Positions 54,562-61,233 of a DNA stretch of 64,000 bases are shown here, in pieces. Positions within the stretch are counted from its first letter, which is position 1. Each line of letters starts with the position of its first letter. This DNA comes from Chimaeribacter californicus (GTDB lineage Bacteria; Pseudomonadota; Gammaproteobacteria; Enterobacterales; Enterobacteriaceae), in assembly GCF_002858675.1 (NCBI RefSeq), contig NZ_PJZF01000009.1, forward strand, positions 1 to 64,000, in the 5' to 3' direction. The notes under the pieces were generated by a model, which saw only the letters and a list, made by a program, of their open reading frames with translations, was not told where the DNA came from and searched no databases. Both the position numbers and the translations under genes were made by a program.

Positions 54562-56226
54562 ATGTCTGCAGATCTGCCCTGGTGGCAAAACGGCGTTATC
54601 TACCAGATTTACCCCAAGAGTTTTCAGGACAGCACCGGCGATGGGCTGGGCGATCTGCTGGGCGTGATCCGCCGCCTCGATTACCTGCAACAGCTCGGGG
54701 TGGATGCGCTGTGGCTGACGCCGGTTTACCGCTCGCCGCAGGTGGACAACGGCTATGACGTGGCCGATTACTGTTCTATTGATCCGGCTTACGGCACGAT
54801 GGAAACCTTTGAGCAACTCACGGCAGAGGCGCACCGGCGCGGCATCCGTATCATCATGGACATGGTGTTCAACCATACCTCGACCCAGCATGCGTGGTTC
54901 CTCCAGTCACAAGACCCGGCCAGCCCCTACCGCGATTACTATGTCTGGCGCGACCGCAACCCGGCAACGCCGGACGGCCTGCCGAATAACTGGCGTTCCA
55001 AGTTTGGCGGTAATGCCTGGCAGTGGCATGAGGCCAGCGGCCAGTATTACCTGCACCTGTTTGCGCCGGAGCAGGCCGACCTGAACTGGGAGCACCCGCC
55101 GGTGCGCGAGGCGCTGAATAAAGTGTGTGCATTCTGGGCGGCCAGAGGGGTCGATGGCCTGCGGCTGGACGTGATTAACCTGATCTCCAAAACCCCCGGC
55201 CTGCCCTCGGATGACACCGGTGACGGCCGCCGTTACTACACCGACGGGCCGCGCAGCCATGAATTTTTGCAGGCGATGAGCCGCGAGGTATTCCAGCCGC
55301 TGGGGCTGATGACCGTGGGCGAGATGTCCTCTACCTCGCTGGAACATTGCCGCCGTTATGCGGCGCTGGACGGCAGCGAACTCTCCATGACCTTCAATTT
55401 CCACCACCTGAAAGTGGATTACCCGAACGGCGAAAAGTGGTCACGCGCGCGGCCGGATTTTGTGCAACTGAAGCGGATTTTCGGCGAGTGGCAACAGGGG
55501 ATGCACGGCCACGCCTGGAATGCGCTGTTCTGGTGTAACCATGACCAGCCGCGCGCGGTGTCGCGTTTTGGCGATGATGGCGCACTGCGGGTGCCGGCCG
55601 CCAAGATGCTGGCGATGGTGCTGCACGGTATGCAGGGCACGCCCTATATCTATCAGGGGGAAGAGATCGGCATGACCAACCCCGGTTACCGCTATCTTGA
55701 ACAGTACCGGGATGTCGAGAGCCTGAATATGTTCGCTGAACTGGTGCAGGCCGGGCGGCCGGAAGCGGAATTGCTGGATATTTTGTCCGGGAAATCGCGC
55801 GACAACGGCCGCACACCGATGCAGTGGGATGAGAGTGAACACGCCGGGTTCAGCACCGTCACGCCGTGGCTGGAGCCGTGCGCCAACTACCCGGCGATCA
55901 ATGTGAAACAGGCGCTGGCGGATAAGGACTCGGTGTTTTACACCTATCAGCGGTTGATCGCCCTGCGTAAACAGTTGCCGATCCTGACGCACGGTAACTA
56001 TCAGGATCTGCTGCCGGATCACCCGTGGCTCTGGTGTTACCAGCGCCGGCACGGCGACCAACAGCTGCTGGTGGTCGCTAACCTCAGCCGCGAGGCGCAA
56101 CCCTGGCAGCCTTCCGTGCCTGCCGATGGCTGGGAACAGGTGATGAGCAACTATGCGGATGCCGCCGCACAGCCGGCGGCCATGACGCTGCGGCCGTTTG
56201 AGGCGATTTACTGGTTGCGGGGCTGA
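54562..56226 (+). CDS. treC: Trehalose-6-phosphate hydrolase TreC
   Basis: TreC hydrolyses trehalose 6-phosphate to glucose and glucose 6-phosphate in the cytoplasm. The 554-residue GH13 protein shows WWQNGVIYQIYPKSFQDSTG, then DMVFNHTS, the nucleophile Asp in GLRLDVINL, the acid/base Glu in LMTVGEMSS, and the third Asp in WCNHDQPR. I start at the second Met (54562), with GGGAG 8 nt upstream; the ATG at 54547 overlaps that site. It is the last gene of treBC and converges on an epimerase gene, 4 bp apart. Confidence 0.95.
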   Translation: MSADLPWWQNGVIYQIYPKSFQDSTGDGLGDLLGVIRRLDYLQQLGVDALWLTPVYRSPQVDNGYDVADYCSIDPAYGTMETFEQLTAEAHRRGIRIIMDMVFNHTSTQHAWFLQSQDPASPYRDYYVWRDRNPATPDGLPNNWRSKFGGNAWQWHEASGQYYLHLFAPEQADLNWEHPPVREALNKVCAFWAARGVDGLRLDVINLISKTPGLPSDDTGDGRRYYTDGPRSHEFLQAMSREVFQPLGLMTVGEMSSTSLEHCRRYAALDGSELSMTFNFHHLKVDYPNGEKWSRARPDFVQLKRIFGEWQQGMHGHAWNALFWCNHDQPRAVSRFGDDGALRVPAAKMLAMVLHGMQGTPYIYQGEEIGMTNPGYRYLEQYRDVESLNMFAELVQAGRPEAELLDILSGKSRDNGRTPMQWDESEHAGFSTVTPWLEPCANYPAINVKQALADKDSVFYTYQRLIALRKQLPILTHGNYQDLLPDHPWLWCYQRRHGDQQLLVVANLSREAQPWQPSVPADGWEQVMSNYADAAAQPAAMTLRPFEAIYWLRG

Positions 56227-56230
56227 CGCC

Positions 56231-57247
56231 TCAGCGCGGGGTCACCAGGCCCTGCGCAATCAGCCACTGGGCGGTTAATGCCACGCCTTCGGCCAGTGCG
56301 TAACGCGGCGTGTAATTGAGCGTATTGCGCGCCCGGTGGCGGCTCAGAGTCAGATCATAGACGGCGGCCGCCACGCTGTGCCGGGTCAGGCGCGGCGGCT
56401 GCCGCCGCATGAGGCTGCCCAGTTCATGCAGCGCCGCCCGGCTATAGGCCACCTGATAGGGCGCGGCGCGCAAATAGTATTGAATCCCTAACTGCTGCCC
56501 CAGCAGCAACTCCAGCATCAGCGCCAGGCTCTGCGCCTCATGGTTAGTGATATTGAATACCGCCCCGCTCTCCAGCGCCGGTTGCTCTGTTGCCAGCGCC
56601 AGTGCCTCTACCACATTCAACACGAAGGTAAACTCAGTGCGCGCCACCCCGCCGCCCGGCAGGGAGAGGATGCCTTTGCCGTGGCGCAACGCGTCCAGCA
56701 TTACCGGCAGGGTGCCCTGCTGGTGAGGGCCGAACAGCGCGCCGGGCCGTAAAATGACGCAGCAGGTGCCCGGGTAATGCGGCATCAGCCGGCGGATGCT
56801 CTCTTCCGCCGCATGTTTACTGGCGGCGGCATGGTTGGCAAAGTGCGCCGGACGGAAGGTTTCCTCCACGTTGTAACGGTGGCGATAGTCAAAATAGAGC
56901 GCAGCAGAGGAGACGTAGATAAAGCGCCCAATCCCCGCTTCCCCCGCTGCCTGCAACAGGTTTTCGGTGGCGATGACGTTGGTGTCATAAAACGCCTGGT
57001 AGTCGCCCCAGTGATGGGTATTGGCCGCACAATGCCAGACGGCATCACAGCCCGCCACCAGCGCCCGGCAGGCGGCGATGTCTGCCCCGGCCAGATCCAG
57101 CGCCGTGAATTGCGCACCCTGCGCCGCCAGCGTCTCGCCCACCTCCGGGTTACGCCCGGTGGCATGTACCTGGTGGCCCGCCTGCAATAACCATTCAACG
57201 GCATTGCGCCCCAGCCCGCTTGTCGCTCCAGTGACCAATACTTTCAT
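56231..57247 (-). CDS. NAD-dependent epimerase/dehydratase-family protein (extended SDR, atypical active site)
   Basis: This 338-residue extended SDR has a good nucleotide-binding loop (VLVTGATSGLGRNAVEWLL, about residues 3-21), an Asp in the second strand (ALDLAGADI) and the IYVSSAALYF segment with the Ser. Where the family has Tyr-x-x-x-Lys, this protein reads AAASK (about 140-144), so the catalytic Tyr appears to be Ala. It may be an NAD(P)-binding protein without standard redox activity, or may use another residue. It resembles the 3-beta-HSD/epimerase group by overall pattern. It is convergent with treC and divergent from nrdD; no pathway is indicated by its neighbours. Confidence 0.75.
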   Translation of the reverse strand: MKVLVTGATSGLGRNAVEWLLQAGHQVHATGRNPEVGETLAAQGAQFTALDLAGADIAACRALVAGCDAVWHCAANTHHWGDYQAFYDTNVIATENLLQAAGEAGIGRFIYVSSAALYFDYRHRYNVEETFRPAHFANHAAASKHAAEESIRRLMPHYPGTCCVILRPGALFGPHQQGTLPVMLDALRHGKGILSLPGGGVARTEFTFVLNVVEALALATEQPALESGAVFNITNHEAQSLALMLELLLGQQLGIQYYLRAAPYQVAYSRAALHELGSLMRRQPPRLTRHSVAAAVYDLTLSRHRARNTLNYTPRYALAEGVALTAQWLIAQGLVTPR

Positions 57248-57457
57248 TGCTCTCCTGCCCGCATTCGCGCTCTTCCCAATGTAGATGCCCTCCAGCAGTG
57301 TAGCCGGGGAGCGAGTGTAAAAAAATCGTTAATATCTAATATTGCGGCATAAACATGTCAGCTTCTCCGTTCCCCGGTACCAGGATGGTCAGAGATTCCA
57401 CAGCGCACTTTTTTCTTTGTCTTATATCAAGCAAAGCTGGATTAACCCTCGCCAAAT

Positions 57458-57503
57458 CACTACATATGGTGCGTATAGTAATCACCCTCTTCTATATATA
57501 GTG
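57458..57503. promoter_or_regulatory. Paired NrdR boxes upstream of nrdD
   Basis: CACTACATATGGTG (57458-57471) and TTCTATATATAGTG (57490-57503) match the pattern of NrdR boxes (CAC, eight AT-rich bases, GTG; the second has TTC at its left end). Their centres are 32 bp apart, about three helical turns, the spacing known for NrdR sites at nrd promoters. Confidence 0.7.
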
Positions 57504-57523
57504 ATTCTTTCCTTATCTTCTGA

Positions 57524-57541
57524 GGCCGGGCACGCCCGGCC
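57524..57541 (+). other. GC-rich hairpin in the nrdD leader
   Basis: GGCCGGG-CACG-CCCGGCC forms a 7-bp pure-GC stem ending 14 nt before the AAAGGAG ribosome binding site. It has no T-run, so it is not an intrinsic terminator; an effect on translation or mRNA stability is possible. Confidence 0.5.
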
Positions 57542-57566
57542 GGGATAACCACCAAAGGAGTACATC

Positions 57567-59702
57567 GTGAAACCAGTGGTGATAAAGCGGGACGGGTGCC
57601 GGGTCGTATTTGATGAAGCGCGGATTATGCAGGCTATCGCCCGGGCGGCGCAGGCTGTCCGGCTGGAGGATAACGCCTATTGCGCCGGGGTAGCCCGGCA
57701 TGTGACCGCCCAACTGGCTGACCGGGATCAGGTGGATATCCATGAGGTACAGGACGCGGTGGAAAACCTGCTGATGGCCGGCCCGCACAAGGCGCTGGCA
57801 CGCGCTTATATTGAGTATCGCCACGATCGCGATGTCGCCCGTGAACAGCGCGGGAAACTGAACCAGGAGATCCGCGGGCTGGTTGAGCAGCGTAACCACG
57901 CGCTGCTGAATGAGAACGCCAATAAAGACAGCAAGGTCATCCCGACCCAGCGCGATCTGCTGGCCGGCATTGTCGCCAAACATTACGCCAAGCAGCACAT
58001 TCTGCCGCGTGATGTGGTGCTGGCCCATGAGCGCGGCGAGATCCATTATCACGATCTCGACTACTCGCCGTTTTTCCCGATGTTCAACTGTATGCTGATT
58101 GACCTGAAAGGGATGCTGACCGGCGGCTTCAAAATGGGCAATGCGGAGATTGAAACGCCGAAGTCCATCTCTACCGCAACGGCGGTGACCGCCCAGATCA
58201 TCGCGCAGGTCGCCAGCCATATTTATGGCGGCACTACCATTAACCGCATTGATGAGATCCTCGCGCCCTATGTAACCGCCAGCTTTGAAAAACACCGCAC
58301 CACCGCGCAGGCGTGGCAGATCCCGGATGCCGACGGCTACGCCCGGGAGCGCACGGAGAAGGAGTGTTATGACGCCTTCCAGTCGCTCGAGTATGAGGTC
58401 AACACGTTACATACCGCCAACGGCCAGACGCCGTTCGTCACCTTTGGCTTTGGCCTCGGCACCTGCTGGCAGTCGCGCCTGATTCAGTGCTCTATTCTGC
58501 GCAACCGCATTGCCGGGTTGGGCAAGAACCGCAAAACCGCCGTGTTCCCCAAGCTGGTGTTTGCCATCCGTGACGGCGTAAACCATAAACCGGGCGATAT
58601 TAACTATGACATCAAGCAACTGGCGCTGGAGTGCGCCAGCAAACGGATGTACCCGGATATTCTCAATTATGATCAGGTAGTGAAGGTCACCGGCTCGTTC
58701 AAAACACCGATGGGCTGCCGCAGTTTCCTGGGCGTATATGAAGAGAACGGCGAGCAGATCCATGATGGGCGTAACAATATTGGCGTGATCAGCCTGAACC
58801 TGCCGCGCATCGCCCTGGAGGCACGTGGGGATGAATCGCTGTTCTGGATGCTGCTGGATGAGCGGCTGGTGCTGGCGAAAAAGGCGCTGATGACACGGAT
58901 TGCCCGGCTGGAGGGGGTCAAGGCGCGGGTTGCGCCAATTCTCTATATGGAGGGGGCCTGCGGGGTGCGCCTGAAGGCGGATGATGACGTCGCGGCGATC
59001 TTCAAACAGGGCCGCGCGTCGATTTCACTGGGTTACATCGGCCTGCATGAAACCATTAATGCGCTTTCCGGGAACCAGCATGTATTTGACCATGCTGAGC
59101 TACGGGCCAAGGCGGTGCAGATTGTCACCCGGCTGCGGGCGGCCACCGATACGTGGAAAGAGGAGACCGGTTACGGCTTCAGCCTCTACAGCACCCCGAG
59201 CGAAAACCTGTGCGATCGCTTCTGCCGGCTGGACACCGCTGAATTTGGCGTGGTGCCCGGCGTCACGGATAAAGGCTATTACACCAACAGCTTCCATCTC
59301 GATGTGGAAAAGCGTGTGAATCCATACGCCAAACTGGACTTTGAAGCCCCCTACCCGCCGCTGGCGAATGGCGGGTTCATCTGTTACGGCGAATACCCGA
59401 ACCTGCAACATAATCTCAAGGCGCTGGAAGATGTCTGGGATTACAGCTATCACCGTGTGCCCTATTACGGCACCAACACGCCGATCGACGAGTGTTACGA
59501 ATGCGGTTTTACCGGGGAATTTGATTGCACCAGCAAAGGTTTTACCTGCCCGAAATGCGGTAACCATGATGCCAGCAACGTCTCCGTCACCCGCCGGGTG
59601 TGCGGCTATCTCGGCAGCCCGGATGCGCGGCCGTTTAACGCCGGCAAACAGGAAGAGGTCAAACGCCGGGTCAAGCATCTGCACACTGGCCGGTTAGGGT
59701 AA
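57567..59702 (+). CDS. nrdD: Anaerobic ribonucleoside-triphosphate reductase NrdD
   Basis: NrdD reduces ribonucleoside triphosphates to deoxy forms without oxygen, using a glycyl radical. The 711-residue protein starts with GTG at 57567 (AAAGGAG upstream). It has an N-terminal ATP-cone (about 3-95: VVIKRDGCRVVFDEARIMQA), the ten-stranded barrel, a Cys zinc site (ECYECGFTG then CPKCGNH, about 640-665) and the radical loop RRVCGYLGSPDARPFN with Gly680. E. coli NrdD has 712 residues. nrdG follows within 6 bp. The tre genes are neighbours in E. coli as well, though in another arrangement. Confidence 0.97.
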   Translation: MKPVVIKRDGCRVVFDEARIMQAIARAAQAVRLEDNAYCAGVARHVTAQLADRDQVDIHEVQDAVENLLMAGPHKALARAYIEYRHDRDVAREQRGKLNQEIRGLVEQRNHALLNENANKDSKVIPTQRDLLAGIVAKHYAKQHILPRDVVLAHERGEIHYHDLDYSPFFPMFNCMLIDLKGMLTGGFKMGNAEIETPKSISTATAVTAQIIAQVASHIYGGTTINRIDEILAPYVTASFEKHRTTAQAWQIPDADGYARERTEKECYDAFQSLEYEVNTLHTANGQTPFVTFGFGLGTCWQSRLIQCSILRNRIAGLGKNRKTAVFPKLVFAIRDGVNHKPGDINYDIKQLALECASKRMYPDILNYDQVVKVTGSFKTPMGCRSFLGVYEENGEQIHDGRNNIGVISLNLPRIALEARGDESLFWMLLDERLVLAKKALMTRIARLEGVKARVAPILYMEGACGVRLKADDDVAAIFKQGRASISLGYIGLHETINALSGNQHVFDHAELRAKAVQIVTRLRAATDTWKEETGYGFSLYSTPSENLCDRFCRLDTAEFGVVPGVTDKGYYTNSFHLDVEKRVNPYAKLDFEAPYPPLANGGFICYGEYPNLQHNLKALEDVWDYSYHRVPYYGTNTPIDECYECGFTGEFDCTSKGFTCPKCGNHDASNVSVTRRVCGYLGSPDARPFNAGKQEEVKRRVKHLHTGRLG

Positions 59703-59708
59703 GCCGTG

Positions 59709-60173
59709 ATGAATTTCCATCACTACTACCCGATTGATGTGGTCAATGGCCCCGGCACCCGCTGCACCCTGTTTGTCGCCGGGTGCGAGCACCAATGCCG
59801 CGGCTGTTATAACAAAAGCACCTGGCGGCTGGACTCCGGCCGCCCGTTTACCCCTGAGAATGAGGACCGGATTATTGATGACCTCAATGATTCACGCATT
59901 CCACGGCAAGGGCTGTCACTTTCCGGCGGTGATCCGCTGCATCCGCACAATCTGCCTGTCATTCTGCATCTGGTAAAACGCGTCCGGGCGGAGTGTGAGG
60001 AAAAAGATATCTGGCTCTGGACCGGCTATCAGCTTGAATCACTCAATTCTGCACAACACGAGGTGGTCAGTTATATTAACGTGCTGATTGATGGCAAGTT
60101 TGTGCAGGATCTGAAAGATCCCGCCCTGATTTGGCGCGGCAGCAGTAATCAGATTATTCATCGGCTCCGCTAA
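59709..60173 (+). CDS. nrdG: Anaerobic ribonucleoside-triphosphate reductase activating protein NrdG
   Basis: NrdG is the radical SAM activase that makes the glycyl radical on NrdD. The 154-residue protein, the E. coli length, has the CxxxCxxC cluster motif in CEHQCRGCYNKST (about residues 26-38) and the SAM-binding SLSGGDPLHPHN. The ATG at 59709 matches the family N-terminus; a GTG one codon earlier is less likely. It is co-transcribed with nrdD. Confidence 0.96.
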   Translation: MNFHHYYPIDVVNGPGTRCTLFVAGCEHQCRGCYNKSTWRLDSGRPFTPENEDRIIDDLNDSRIPRQGLSLSGGDPLHPHNLPVILHLVKRVRAECEEKDIWLWTGYQLESLNSAQHEVVSYINVLIDGKFVQDLKDPALIWRGSSNQIIHRLR

Positions 60174-60388
60174 TAGATCCTCTTTTTTTATTATCCTCCT
60201 CACTTTTACAGAGTTCAGAATCGCGTTAAATTCTGGATTCTGTTTCCCATACGACAAAAACGGTGCGTTTCCGGCAGGCAACTAAATATACAAATGCAGC
60301 AACACAAATTACACTTACTGTATCTTCATTTAACCAGCGGCCTATTATGCAGAGAAGAAAGCCCGGTGCCTTGCGTCCTGGGGCGTCA

Positions 60389-61081
60389 ATGTCAGATAAA
60401 AGAATCAAAGTGGCGATAGCGGATCAACACCCTATCGTCATCTATGGTTTGCTGGCGTTATTACGGGAAGAGAATGATATTGAGGTGGTATTTACCAGCT
60501 CTACCACCCAGGATTTGTTCAAAAAACTGGCTTTATATGAAGCTGATATTATTATTTGTGATAGTAATTTTACGGAAGCACTGGATACTAAGGGTACCCA
60601 ATTATTAAGGAGTATTCATCGTTATATCCCTCATATTAACATTGTCTTCTACAGCGCGAACCTGACGTCACATCAGATAGCCGAAGCCATGGAAGCGGGG
60701 GCGGCCAGCGTGATACGCAAAAGTGAAGAAGATTTCTCGCTTATTGCGCATACCTTGCGTCGGGTACATAACGGTACATTTTATCTGCAACCCAGTATTT
60801 CCCATGAGATTTTGTCCTCCTTTTTATCAGGGCGACAAAAAAACAGCAGCTGGCACAGTCTTTCGGCCCGGGAAAAGGTTGTTATCCAGCTCATCTGTGA
60901 AGGGCATTCAATTAAACAGATTGCCCACGAACTCTGCAAAAGCCCAAAAACCATCAGTAACCAGAAAACCATGGCCATGCGAAAATTAGGTGCAACAAAT
61001 GACATACAATTGATAAACAGAGTGAAAGAACTTCGTTATGAACTGGCTGCCGAGCCTAAGAAAGAGGATAAAGAAGAGTAA
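60389..61081 (+). CDS. RcsB-like LuxR-family response regulator
   Basis: This 230-residue protein has an RcsB-like receiver (about 1-130). It begins MSDKRIKVAIADQHPIVIYG, and an Asp is retained at the likely phospho-acceptor position in IIICDSNF. A LuxR helix-turn-helix follows (about 153-210: LSAREKVVIQLICEGHSIKQ, IAHELCKSPKTISNQKTMAM). The acidic pocket is ADQ instead of ADD. No histidine kinase gene is adjacent. The ATG at 60389 has only a weak GGGG upstream; Met codons at 60347 and further up are alternatives. It shares layout with the regulator at 41273 but the two are only distantly similar. It lies between nrdG and the exoprotein gene, so control of the exoprotein is one possibility. 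Confidence 0.78.
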   Translation: MSDKRIKVAIADQHPIVIYGLLALLREENDIEVVFTSSTTQDLFKKLALYEADIIICDSNFTEALDTKGTQLLRSIHRYIPHINIVFYSANLTSHQIAEAMEAGAASVIRKSEEDFSLIAHTLRRVHNGTFYLQPSISHEILSSFLSGRQKNSSWHSLSAREKVVIQLICEGHSIKQIAHELCKSPKTISNQKTMAMRKLGATNDIQLINRVKELRYELAAEPKKEDKEE

Positions 61082-61164
61082 TCGCCTGCTTTTATTTTTT
61101 CATGCCCGCCATATATATTTTCACACCTTCACCGTTTCCTGCCTTGCTGAAGTTTATATCCGAC

Positions 61165-61194
61165 ATAAAAAAACGTGCTTCCGAAGAAGCACGT
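61165..61194 (-). terminator. Exoprotein gene terminator
   Basis: On the minus strand, ACGTGCTTC-TTCG-GAAGCACGT (61173-61194) is followed by seven T residues (plus-strand A-run 61166-61172). It lies 40 bp after the stop of the exoprotein gene. Confidence 0.88.
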
Positions 61195-61233
61195 TTCAGG
61201 TAAGTACATATCCTGGATCAGGCAAGTGTTAAA

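Larger units (their letters stand above)
57248..57566. other. nrdD upstream region
   Basis: This 319-bp divergent spacer carries no gene. It contains two NrdR-type boxes (57458-57471 and 57490-57503) and a GC-rich hairpin (57524-57541) close to the nrdD ribosome binding site. The nrdD promoter should overlap the boxes; no FNR site of good quality was found by eye. Confidence 0.6.
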
